DNA from: a virus
DNA length: 64,000 nt
Strand: one strand, 5' to 3'
IMG/VR virus record: IMGVR_UViG_3300045919_000631
Location: 45,281 to 109,280 of that record
The first letter of the stretch is position 1; each line of letters starts with the position of its first letter. The notes under the pieces are model-generated. The model did no database searches, was not told the DNA's origin, and saw nothing but the letters and a program-made list of their open reading frames with translations. Position numbers and translations under genes: made by a program. Positions 53,796 through 61,549 of the stretch are shown here, one piece after another.

Positions 53796-55601
53796 TTAAC
53801 TGCTTATAGTTGATACTTTTCGGGTAATACCATTCTTTTTTTCAAGATAAATAATATCCCCTGTGGCTGCTTTAATGCTTTCTTTACGGTGACTAATTAC
53901 AAGAACGCATTCATTATACTTATCACAACGTTCTTTTAGTATATTTAGCACAATTTCAACACCTTTTTCGTCAAGGCTGCTATCAAATAATTCATCATAT
54001 ATGCTAATATTATAATATACATCACCTTGAGCCTTGCGCATATCCATAAATGCAAATAAACAAGCAAGATCAATTGCTTTCTTTTCTGCGCCAGAAAAGT
54101 TGTTGTAAGATGAGAGTTTGCCTTTTTCGTTTAATATTTCTTCTTCAAAATATTCATTGAATACGCAAATACTATTACTATCAAGCTTTTTGAGATAGCT
54201 ACCAAGTTTTGCATTAAAACTCTGTAGGATCTTTTTTACGAGATAACTCTTTACACCTTCTTCACTCACCACAAATTTAACAGTATCTAAAACATTGATG
54301 ACCTTTTTGATGTTATCTAATTCATTTTTAATGGTGGTAAGTTTTTCAGTATTTACTTTGATAAGTTCATCGAAAGTATCTCCAGTGGAGTCAACGGTTA
54401 AAATACTATCTTGTAACTGTTTATTAACTTCAAGTAAGCCTTGAATTTGGTTATCAATTCCTGCAAGACTATTAAGTTTGTTTTGTAATTCTTGTCGATC
54501 TGAAACAACTTTAGAGCGAGCTTTTATAATAATGTCGCTTTCGTTTCTTAAACGATCTCTTTCAATTTTTTTTGCCTCAACATCTTTGTTTAGGGTTTCA
54601 ATATCAATTTTTATTACAGCTTTTTTGTTGATTAAATCATCTTTATCACAAAGAGCTAATGGTCTCAAACACGTTGGACAAATATCTTCAGATGTACCTG
54701 CTTGATCATAATCTCTCTCTCTTTGTCTTTTTTTGCTATAAATTTCTGTAAACTCAATCACTGCAGCTTCCACTTTTTCAGGGTTTAGCTTTTTGTTTAA
54801 CTCTTCAATTTGTCTTAATTTAATATCAATAGAGCTTTGAATATCAGATTGCTCTGTTAATTTACTACGAAAAATATCGATTTTTGCAATATTAGCATCA
54901 ATTTTTTGCTGAATTCCTGCAGCTTTTCCTTCCCTTTCAATAATACTACTTGCTTTCTTCTTTTGCAAAGCGTCTACCACGTCTTTAACTTCATCGTGTT
55001 TTGCAATTTCGATATCAAAGCTGTTTTTTACTTCGTTATATTCATCCCTGAGCTTTGTAAGCATTTGGGAAAAAATCTGTAAATTAAAAATTTGCTCAAT
55101 AAACTTACGTTTTTCAACTTTTCCTTTAGCCATAAAAGGAATTGTGCTATTAAGTGTCATTATGACACAATTTTGAAAAATTTCTTGCGAAGATGATAAA
55201 ACTTCAGAAATATAATCATTTGTGTTTGATATGCTATCTCTTGTCTTATCTACAGTATTTTTAAAAACGTATAGCTTAGACGGGTTTAATTGTCTAACAA
55301 TAACAAAATCATCATTACCGATACTTGAGTTGACATTAAATTCTAACTGCACCTCACACTGATTATTAGTAACATTATTGCTAATTAAATCTTTTTTAAT
55401 ATCTCTCAAACATACTCCAAAAATTGCAAAATATATTGCATCAGCAATTGTAGATTTACCGACACCATTGCGGCGGTCTTCTTTATCTCTGTTAACGCCA
55501 GTTATAATGTGAACTCCTTTCTTGAAATCAATCACAACCTCTTCATCACCTATAGATAAAAAGTTCTTTATTTTAAGCTGCTTAAATGTTACGTATTTCA
55601 T
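53796..55601 (-). CDS. 46: recombination endonuclease subunit gp46 (Rad50/SbcC-like)
   Basis: 601 residues (T4 gp46 is 560). N-terminal FQ-type start and Walker A with GVNRD...NGVGKST, long coiled coils, a zinc hook CPTCLRPL near ~315, and C-terminal signature NNFSGAEKKAIDLACLFAF with Walker B SIYDELFDS. With gp47 it resects DNA ends and degrades host DNA. It overlaps gp47 by 4 nt. Confidence 0.92.
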   Translation of the reverse strand: MKYVTFKQLKIKNFLSIGDEEVVIDFKKGVHIITGVNRDKEDRRNGVGKSTIADAIYFAIFGVCLRDIKKDLISNNVTNNQCEVQLEFNVNSSIGNDDFVIVRQLNPSKLYVFKNTVDKTRDSISNTNDYISEVLSSSQEIFQNCVIMTLNSTIPFMAKGKVEKRKFIEQIFNLQIFSQMLTKLRDEYNEVKNSFDIEIAKHDEVKDVVDALQKKKASSIIEREGKAAGIQQKIDANIAKIDIFRSKLTEQSDIQSSIDIKLRQIEELNKKLNPEKVEAAVIEFTEIYSKKRQRERDYDQAGTSEDICPTCLRPLALCDKDDLINKKAVIKIDIETLNKDVEAKKIERDRLRNESDIIIKARSKVVSDRQELQNKLNSLAGIDNQIQGLLEVNKQLQDSILTVDSTGDTFDELIKVNTEKLTTIKNELDNIKKVINVLDTVKFVVSEEGVKSYLVKKILQSFNAKLGSYLKKLDSNSICVFNEYFEEEILNEKGKLSSYNNFSGAEKKAIDLACLFAFMDMRKAQGDVYYNISIYDELFDSSLDEKGVEIVLNILKERCDKYNECVLVISHRKESIKAATGDIIYLEKKNGITRKVSTISS

Positions 55602-56635
55602 GCTGATTTTTGCATCAATTCAATAGTGTATTCAATAACTTCTTTTTTATTTTGTATATCTAACATATTGACAAATTCTTCAATAGCTGTTTCAAGCGAT
55701 ACAGATGTTAAATCATAAACTTCTTCATCATTGACTCTAATTTTGTTATAATTGACATCGTGATCCACGCGCAACTCTATAGGGCTGTATGAGTTCATTT
55801 TACCTAGCAAAATATCGAGATGCTCCGTGCTTATATTTTTATCAACTACTAATTTGATTATATTATTAGGAATAAATTCACTAAATACATCAATGCTTTT
55901 AAGTGTTATTAGCTTAGATAGGTAAACTACTATATGTTTTGGAGTTAATGAGTTTTCAATGAATTCATATTCAAGAGTATCAGTATCAAGAATATAGTAA
56001 CCTTTTTTCTGATAAGCATCGCCGAAATCCATTTCGAATGGATTTCCAACCATTACAATACTACCTTTATTTCCGAACTTTTTTTCATCTCTTGAGTGAA
56101 AGTGGCCGGAAAATATGAGCTTTGCTTTTGTCAAAAGCGCTTCAGGGTCATCACCTTTTTCGCAAATATGATGCGCGTTAAATCTAAAATTGGTTAATTC
56201 AAAATGACCCAAAATTACATCACTATCGGGTATTTCAAATATTTTTGTACCCCACGGGCAAAATGTAAAAGTTTTATCACCATATTTGCGGGTTGTTATT
56301 TTATCGTAAACAATAATATTTTCCGATCCTTTGAAAATTGATAAGCTGTGTGTATCTGCATTATCTTTAAAGTAGCAATCATGATTTCCTGGTATCATTG
56401 TGACTGTTTGACCTAATTTAAATCTTCTAGTAATATCAGCACTCTTATGAAGAGTTTTAACACTAATTTCATCGCGGTAATGAAACCAGTCACCTAAGAA
56501 AATCATTTCACTTATGCCGCGACTATTTTTATCAGCTAAAAACCAATCTATCCACTGCTCAGATAGATTTAACCAAAAATCACTGTTTTGATGGACTCCT
56601 AAATGTATATCTGAAAATATTGCAATTTTACTCAT
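55598..56635 (-). CDS. 47: recombination endonuclease subunit gp47 (Mre11/SbcD-like)
   Basis: 345 residues (T4 gp47 is 339). Metallophosphoesterase motifs in order: FSDIHLGVH, LGDWFHYRDE, PGNHDCYF, ILGHFELTNF and FSGHFHSRDE. Manganese-dependent nuclease partner of gp46. It overlaps the gp55 gene by 8 nt. Confidence 0.93.
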   Translation of the reverse strand: MSKIAIFSDIHLGVHQNSDFWLNLSEQWIDWFLADKNSRGISEMIFLGDWFHYRDEISVKTLHKSADITRRFKLGQTVTMIPGNHDCYFKDNADTHSLSIFKGSENIIVYDKITTRKYGDKTFTFCPWGTKIFEIPDSDVILGHFELTNFRFNAHHICEKGDDPEALLTKAKLIFSGHFHSRDEKKFGNKGSIVMVGNPFEMDFGDAYQKKGYYILDTDTLEYEFIENSLTPKHIVVYLSKLITLKSIDVFSEFIPNNIIKLVVDKNISTEHLDILLGKMNSYSPIELRVDHDVNYNKIRVNDEEVYDLTSVSLETAIEEFVNMLDIQNKKEVIEYTIELMQKSA

Positions 56636-57074
56636 CGTTTACTTCGTCATCATCGGAATCAGGTTTAATGTAAATGTTGGCATCTGAACTTTTTGACATT
56701 TCTTCAGCGTAAAATTTACTCTTGTATTCATCGAGAGCCTGATTGTGTCTCTTTTCCTTTTTGATCCGATTTATAAATGCATGAAAAGCAATAGTGGTAA
56801 AATATGAAAATGGATTGTACTCAGATGTTACATCAAATTTTTTGTTCTTAACAGCTGTGTACATTTTAACAAGTGCATCACCTACCATGTCTTCACGATA
56901 GGTGTAGTTAATAAAATTGGATGAATAACTTAAGCCGTGTGCTATTTTATTGAGAGACTCAGCTAATTGATCTAAACAGGTACCCTTTGTGTAGTACTCC
57001 ACTAATTGTTGCTTAAAGATACTCGGATCAACGTAATATTCTGTTTTCTTCGGTTTAGGACCGCGTTTTGCCAT
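56628..57074 (-). CDS. 55: late-transcription sigma factor gp55
   Basis: 148 residues (T4 gp55 is 185). SSNFINYTYREDMVGDALVKMYTAVKNKKFDVTSEYNPFSYFTTIAFHAFINRIKKEKR is a sigma region-2-like segment. gp55 directs host RNA polymerase to TATAAATA promoters with gp33 and the gp45 clamp. This agrees with the many TAAATA boxes in the window. TATAAT 6 nt upstream suggests early or middle expression. Confidence 0.85.
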   Translation of the reverse strand: MAKRGPKPKKTEYYVDPSIFKQQLVEYYTKGTCLDQLAESLNKIAHGLSYSSNFINYTYREDMVGDALVKMYTAVKNKKFDVTSEYNPFSYFTTIAFHAFINRIKKEKRHNQALDEYKSKFYAEEMSKSSDANIYIKPDSDDDEVNDE

Positions 57075-57080
57075 AAAACA

Positions 57081-57086
57081 ATTATA
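57081..57086 (-). promoter_or_regulatory. TATAAT-like hexamer before gp55
   Basis: Minus-strand TATAAT, 6 nt to ATG 57074. Confidence 0.35.
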
Positions 57087-57088
57087 TC

Positions 57089-58528
57089 TTATGAAACCTG
57101 CTTTTCAACAACTGTTGTTTCAACATAGCCAATTTTTTCTTTATTGTATGTTTCTTTACGTTGAATACTATGATTGATACCATATTCAAGCTTATCAGCA
57201 ATATCAATAATCGATAATCTAGTTTTATTGCTATTAAGCCTTAACCCTCTACCAATTGATTGAACAGTTCTAATAAAACTCTTACCTCCAGCGGCAAAAA
57301 TAATCATATGTAGATTTTTAATATTAACACCGGTCGAGAATATAGCACTTATAGCAATACATACAACGTTATTATTTGCTTCCATTTCTTGAATAACTTT
57401 AGCTCTTTCTTCTACTTCAACCTCTCCTCGAATAAAATATATTTTCTTGTCTTTAATATTTTCAGAGTTAATTAGCGTATCATATATAATATTACCGTGA
57501 GCAATATGGTTTACCATGATTAAAATGTTGTTATTAAATTTTTGACAAATAGCTGAAATCATTTTATTTCTATAGCTGCTATTATGTATAAAGTTTAACT
57601 CATCTCTAAAGTTTTTGATCTTATCAAGCTCTTCTTTATTCGTGTATTTTACGTTTAAAATATTAACAGTGACTCCCGTTAAATATTTTTCTTCTCTTAA
57701 GTCAAAACTGCTTTTTTCGTAAAAAACTCTACCAAGCTTACCAATAATATTCCATTCATCAATCTTTGTATCTGGTAAGGTGCCAGTTAATCCAAATTTA
57801 TGTGGTGTTTTAATTTGAGCTAATAGCTTATTGACTTTATTTGCTTTTTTTAATTTATGACACTCATCGATGACCATTAAGTCAATATTTTTAAGCCAGT
57901 CAGTTTCTTTGTATTGACTCTGTAATATTCCAAGATTTGCAATTATAACATTGCGCGAAAGATCAGGTTCTATTGAGCCAGTCCATTTAGTAAATGTGAA
58001 TGGGACATTATATGATTCAAAGTCTTTAAATGTTTGAGATACAAGGCCTAAATCAGGTACAATCAATAGACATTTAATATTTGAGGATTTTACCCAAAAA
58101 GATGAAATAAGAGATGCTGTTGTTAATGTTTTACCACCACCCGTGCCGATTTTAATTATACCACGACCAAATTGTAAAGCTTTTTTAACTGTCTCAAATT
58201 GAAAATCTCTTAATTTAAGGCTACATTTATCATACACTTCAGTTACATTTGTATCAGGTTTTGCTGCTTTTGAGAGTTCTGAATCTATAATTACTTCAGT
58301 TTCTGGATGAGCCGATTTTAGCCAAATAAGCAATTCATATATCATCCCAATTTCAAACAACCCTGTAGGAGTCATTAGATATAATCTTTCTTTTGCCCAC
58401 TTGTTGCCCATCTTTCTCATAAAGAAAGCGTTGGTATTTTTTACACTAAAATGCTCACGCATTTCATCAAAATGATCACCAGTCACTCTACCGAGTCTTC
58501 GGTTTGGTAGATATTCAAATTTGGTCAT
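57089..58528 (-). CDS. uvsW: DNA/RNA helicase UvsW
   Basis: 479 residues (T4 UvsW is 502). SF2 motifs: RDFQFETVKKALQFGRG, GTGGGKT (Walker A), DLMVIDECHKLKK (DECH box), GLTGTLPD (motif III) and QSIGRGLRLN (motif VI). It resolves R-loops and branched intermediates and helps the switch to recombination-dependent replication. Its start overlaps the UvsY stop by 1 nt, as in the T4 pair. Confidence 0.92.
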   Translation of the reverse strand: MTKFEYLPNRRLGRVTGDHFDEMREHFSVKNTNAFFMRKMGNKWAKERLYLMTPTGLFEIGMIYELLIWLKSAHPETEVIIDSELSKAAKPDTNVTEVYDKCSLKLRDFQFETVKKALQFGRGIIKIGTGGGKTLTTASLISSFWVKSSNIKCLLIVPDLGLVSQTFKDFESYNVPFTFTKWTGSIEPDLSRNVIIANLGILQSQYKETDWLKNIDLMVIDECHKLKKANKVNKLLAQIKTPHKFGLTGTLPDTKIDEWNIIGKLGRVFYEKSSFDLREEKYLTGVTVNILNVKYTNKEELDKIKNFRDELNFIHNSSYRNKMISAICQKFNNNILIMVNHIAHGNIIYDTLINSENIKDKKIYFIRGEVEVEERAKVIQEMEANNNVVCIAISAIFSTGVNIKNLHMIIFAAGGKSFIRTVQSIGRGLRLNSNKTRLSIIDIADKLEYGINHSIQRKETYNKEKIGYVETTVVEKQVS

Positions 58529-58923
58529 TATATCTGTTCAAGCTGCATAATTTTAGTTATGTTTCCAATATCATATGTAAGTGATGAAAATATTTTTTCA
58601 GTCTTTTCTAAAAACTCGATTAAAATCTTTTCATCAGCTATTTGTTTGTTAATAGATTTAATTAACTCGGTTGAGTCTGATGCTTTATCAGCCGCAACGT
58701 AGGATAGCTTAACTATTGATTGATGTTGAATCTCATTGACAACTCTTTTTTTGAGATCTTCTTTTTGGTTTTCAAGATCTATGAGATTTCGCTTGTGCCT
58801 TATAAGGCGACTTACCCAGAAGTGCTTTTTTCCTGGTGCTTTCAATGACATCTCTTTTACGTTCATTTCGTCAATCTTGAGATCAATCTCAATCTCTTTA
58901 ATGTATTTCTCTAAAAGCTCCAT
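58528..58923 (-). CDS. uvsY: probable recombination mediator UvsY
   Basis: 131 residues (T4 UvsY is 137). The N-terminal D-x-x-ID motif (IEIDLKIDEMNVKEMSLKAP), a basic helix (RLIRHKRNLIDLE) and C-terminal helix FLEKTEKIFSSLTYDIGNITKIMQLEQ match the UvsY family plan in marine T4-likes, and it is adjacent to uvsW as in T4. It loads UvsX onto gp32-coated ssDNA. ATG 58923 is chosen: ATG 58941 abuts the late box, so it would lie upstream of the expected RNA start. Confidence 0.72.
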   Translation of the reverse strand: MELLEKYIKEIEIDLKIDEMNVKEMSLKAPGKKHFWVSRLIRHKRNLIDLENQKEDLKKRVVNEIQHQSIVKLSYVAADKASDSTELIKSINKQIADEKILIEFLEKTEKIFSSLTYDIGNITKIMQLEQI

Positions 58924-58934
58924 GATTAATAATA

Positions 58935-58974
58935 ATATCATTATTTATAATATCAATATTATAAATAATGATAT
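58935..58974. promoter_or_regulatory. 40-bp perfect palindrome forming a bidirectional late promoter
   Basis: Two 19-bp arms (58935-58953 and 58956-58974) are exact inverse complements around a CA spacer. Each arm contains TATAAATA, one reading toward uvsY and one toward the GIY-YIG gene. Confidence 0.85.
58961..58974 (+). repeat. 14-bp direct repeat, left flank of the GIY-YIG gene
   Basis: ATAAATAATGATAT, repeated exactly at 59647-59660. The copies bracket the endonuclease ORF. Confidence 0.85.
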
Positions 58975-59650
58975 GAAACGATTTTTTGTTTACGGTATAT
59001 ATGATTCAAGCAACATAATTCGATACATAGGTAAGGGAACCAATAAAAGACATAAAGCTTCTGTTAAGTATAGTAAGAACCCGTTAGTAGTTAAGTTTTT
59101 AAAAAATGATACTTATTCTGTCTCTATTTTAGCCTCAGAGTTATCTGAAGTTGATGCATATAAAGAAGAGATGAGACTTATACATAAGTATGGGCGTATT
59201 ATTTTCAATACTGGTACTTTATATAATATCAGCGAGGGTGGACCTTATTCATTTATTAAACAAAAACATTGCAATAAACGTCGAGATAGCTTTCCCACAC
59301 CCGGTACTAGTATTGAATTAATCAATATCAAGACGGGTGAAATTAAAAAGTTTATAAGTATCCATCAAGCTGCACGATCATTAAATACAAGCCCCGTGTA
59401 CGTATATTACCTACATACTGGTAAATGTAAGTCCATTTTAAAACAAACTTGGAGATTAAACAATGATCGACCTTTTTCATCAACCAATAGCAAGTCGATA
59501 GCACTCAAAAATATCAAAAACGGCAAAATAATGCGTTATTACTCTCGAAAAGCAGCTGCAAAAGATCTTAATATTAATATAAACTTTATCACTCATTTAG
59601 CGACAGGTAGAATACCACATCTAAATGACTATAAATTAGTTGATGAATAA
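58973..59650 (+). CDS. free-standing GIY-YIG homing endonuclease (Seg-like)
   Basis: 225 residues. The catalytic domain shows FVYGIYDSSN...IRYIGKG (GIY-YIG), a downstream basic segment NKRHKASV, and the Glu of KEEMRLIHKYG. Two NUMOD/helix-turn-helix-like DNA-binding repeats follow: IELINIKTGEIKKFISIHQAARSL at ~115-160 and SIALKNIKNGKIMRYYSRKAA at ~170-222. ATG 58973, 5 nt after TATAAATA, is the start; the upstream extension of the frame runs antisense through uvsY. Confidence 0.85.
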   Translation: MKRFFVYGIYDSSNIIRYIGKGTNKRHKASVKYSKNPLVVKFLKNDTYSVSILASELSEVDAYKEEMRLIHKYGRIIFNTGTLYNISEGGPYSFIKQKHCNKRRDSFPTPGTSIELINIKTGEIKKFISIHQAARSLNTSPVYVYYLHTGKCKSILKQTWRLNNDRPFSSTNSKSIALKNIKNGKIMRYYSRKAAAKDLNININFITHLATGRIPHLNDYKLVDE

Positions 59651-59660
59651 ATAATGATAT
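59647..59660 (+). repeat. 14-bp direct repeat / late box, right flank of the GIY-YIG gene
   Basis: Second copy of ATAAATAATGATAT, overlapping the endonuclease stop. It contains a TAAATA box 17 nt before ATG 59671, farther than usual. Confidence 0.7.
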
Positions 59661-59670
59661 CAAAAAGTCC

Positions 59671-59916
59671 ATGAGTCTCTACGAGAATACATTTAAAAAG
59701 ATTATCAATGAAAACGGGGCTGGGTATGTACCTTCTGCTCCAAACACATCAGGAAGCGGTGGTGCTTTTGGTAATGCTGCTAGTATTGGAGCTGCTGGTT
59801 GTGCTTCTGGCACTCCTGGCACTGATACATATGCAACTGGAGACTTTAGAATGCCTGGGGTATTTGGGGCATATACTCGTAAAGGTAAAATTAAAAAGAA
59901 AAAGAAGAAAAAGTGA
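59671..59916 (+). CDS. tagged Gly/Ala-rich late protein with poly-Lys tail, 81 aa
   Basis: MSLYENTFKKIINENGAGY fits the shared N-terminal tag (I-N-E site). The middle is Gly/Ala/Ser-rich and low complexity (GSGGAFGNAASIGAAGCASG), and the end is KGKIKKKKKKK. A short protein with a removable tag and a polybasic tail could bind DNA inside the head; this is inferred. The stop overlaps the next start (GTGA). Confidence 0.55.
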   Translation: MSLYENTFKKIINENGAGYVPSAPNTSGSGGAFGNAASIGAAGCASGTPGTDTYATGDFRMPGVFGAYTRKGKIKKKKKKK

Positions 59917-60374
59917 ATCTCGGACATTGGCAAAGCAACCTTCAAATTGATGAATCAAATATACCTTTTGGGTTTATTTACTTGATTACTAATACAGTGA
60001 GCGGTAAAAAGTATATTGGTAAAAAACAAATGAAATCAGTTTTAAAGAGAGAGCCGCTCAAGGGTAAGAAAAACAAAAGACATTTTGATATAGAGACTGA
60101 TTGGCGTGAATATACATCATCTTCTAATGATCTTAATGAGGATATTCAAAAGATAGGCAAAGATAAATTTACTTTTGAAATTATCAAATTATGTGACAGC
60201 AAGTTTGATTTAGCTTTTTCAGAAGCAAAGTTGCAATTTGAGAATGATGTGCTGCTCCGAGATGATTTTTATAATGGAATTATAAACTGCAGGATAGGAA
60301 AAGCCCCTAGACTTTTTGTAGAGAAGTATTATAATAAAAAATCTTGCAATACGAGCTCGCAGAATATGGTATAA
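59913..60374 (+). CDS. GIY-YIG domain protein, 153 aa
   Basis: Starts at GTG overlapping the previous stop. The domain reads FGFIYLITNTVSGKKYIGKKQ, then a polar insertion with DWREYTSSS, then KFTFEIIKLCDSKFDLAFSEAKLQFENDVLL with the catalytic Glu and a final Asn (DDFYNGIINCRIG). No DNA-binding repeats follow. Similar short proteins occur widely in T4-like marine phages, so it may be domesticated rather than a mobile homing enzyme. Confidence 0.72.
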   Translation: MNLGHWQSNLQIDESNIPFGFIYLITNTVSGKKYIGKKQMKSVLKREPLKGKKNKRHFDIETDWREYTSSSNDLNEDIQKIGKDKFTFEIIKLCDSKFDLAFSEAKLQFENDVLLRDDFYNGIINCRIGKAPRLFVEKYYNKKSCNTSSQNMV

Positions 60375-60898
60375 CTTTAATTGACTTCAATAAAGTCTTT
60401 ATTAAGGAGGTTCAAGTCGATATACTTGATGACTTATTCAAGTTTAAATTATTAGGTAAAAATTTAGCAAACTCAGACGTCAAGAAGATTTTTTATCACC
60501 ATATTGTTTATAGGATATGTGAAGATTTATTGGCTGTTAGATTTAGCAAACCTATTATCATTTTTAATCACACTCAGCTTGATGATTGCTTTATTAAGAA
60601 TTATTTTAAAGAAGACAGCCTTTTAGATTTTTTAGTGGCTTTTATTAATAAACTCCAAACAATGTTGCCTATAAAAATATACAAAAGTAAGCTAAATATA
60701 GAGACATTGCAGCATTTACAAAAAACTCAAGATGCTAGAGCTCAAATGATGATAAATGCTTTAGTGCAAAAGAGTAACACGTTTGATAGTTCTTCATATA
60801 GTTTTGAAAAGATAAAGAGATTCACAAAAAAATATGAGTTAACCTTTCTTAACAGCGATTACTTCAATAGAATAAAAACAAAACAAATATTGATTTAA
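60344..60898 (+). CDS. hypothetical protein, 184 aa
   Basis: The only usable start is TTG 60344, overlapping the GIY-YIG gene by 31 nt. Next ATG is ~106 codons in. Helical, Lys/Phe-rich (VDILDDLFKFKLLGKNLANSD; FLVAFINKLQTMLPIKIYKS). No family was recognised. The stop (TAA) overlaps the late box of the next gene. Confidence 0.5.
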   Translation: MQYELAEYGITLIDFNKVFIKEVQVDILDDLFKFKLLGKNLANSDVKKIFYHHIVYRICEDLLAVRFSKPIIIFNHTQLDDCFIKNYFKEDSLLDFLVAFINKLQTMLPIKIYKSKLNIETLQHLQKTQDARAQMMINALVQKSNTFDSSSYSFEKIKRFTKKYELTFLNSDYFNRIKTKQILI

Positions 60899-60904
60899 TA
60901 AATA
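60897..60904 (+). promoter_or_regulatory. late promoter box for the 60910 gene
   Basis: AATAAATA, 5 nt before ATG 60910. Confidence 0.65.
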
Positions 60905-60909
60905 ATACT

Positions 60910-61239
60910 ATGGATACCTTTACAAAGAAAATAGATAAAATTTTAGAAAACATTAAAGCTGGAGAAACTGTTATCTATAATTCTGATGGTGATCATGAAG
61001 AAGAGGAAGAAGGTTCAGCAACATCTTCAATGCCTGGAACAGAAGATACTCAAATGGGTGCCGCAGCTACAAGCAGCAATATTGTTAACCCTGTTGATAT
61101 GGCGCAACAATTAGCTACAAAAGCTAAAAATCCACAAGCAATGCAAGCACAAACTCAAATGCATGCAGCGTATACAAAATTAATGCAAGGGTTGGCTCAA
61201 AAGCTATCAACTACAGCAGGCAATTTGAATAAAGCTTAA
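60910..61239 (+). CDS. tagged small acidic late protein, 109 aa
   Basis: MDTFTKKIDKILENIKAG carries the tag (I-L-E). An acidic patch (DHEEEEEG) and an Ala/Gln/Met-rich helical C-terminus (MAQQLATKAKNPQAMQAQTQ) follow. Probably an internal or scaffold-associated head protein; no homologue was recognised. Two nt separate it from the next tagged gene. Confidence 0.55.
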   Translation: MDTFTKKIDKILENIKAGETVIYNSDGDHEEEEEGSATSSMPGTEDTQMGAAATSSNIVNPVDMAQQLATKAKNPQAMQAQTQMHAAYTKLMQGLAQKLSTTAGNLNKA

Positions 61240-61240
61240 T

Positions 61241-61549
61241 ATGAAGTTTCTTAATCGAGTAAATAAAATTCACCGTTATATTGTTGAAGATGGTCAGGAT
61301 AACCCTCAACAAAATCAGCCTCAAGCAGAACAACCGCAAGCTCCAGCAAATCCAGAACCTCTTTCTGCAGAAGGTGAAGTTATGTTAGTTCGCTTGCTAA
61401 AAAAAGCGCTTGTAATTGATATCAAACCTGAAGACGCTGAAACAATTCAGAAAATGGGTGATGTTAATGAAAATAATTGCCGTCAGGTTTTAAATGAATT
61501 AATTACGTTGATTAAGCTCTACTCACCGGTAGATATTAACAAAATTTGA
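61241..61549 (+). CDS. tagged late protein, 102 aa
   Basis: MKFLNRVNKIHRYIVEDGQDN carries the tag with an I-V-E site, then a Gln/Pro-rich linker (QQNQPQAEQPQAPANPEP) and a helical domain (EVMLVRLLKKALVIDIKPED). Its stop overlaps the TTG start of the nuclease-like gene, so the two are probably made together. Confidence 0.55.
   Translation: MKFLNRVNKIHRYIVEDGQDNPQQNQPQAEQPQAPANPEPLSAEGEVMLVRLLKKALVIDIKPEDAETIQKMGDVNENNCRQVLNELITLIKLYSPVDINKI

Noticed and set aside
58736-58972. Upstream extension of the GIY-YIG ORF
   Set aside because: It runs antisense through uvsY; the conserved GIY motif starts right after ATG 58973, which has the late box at 5 nt.
59679-59958. Overlapping ORFs in other frames around the 81-aa tagged gene
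   Set aside because: They are low-complexity shadows; only the plus frame starting at 59671 has the shared tag and a coupled downstream start.
60404-60410. Perfect AAGGAGG Shine-Dalgarno sequence
   Set aside because: No usable in-frame start codon follows within 5-15 nt; it lies inside the 184-aa ORF and is probably chance.
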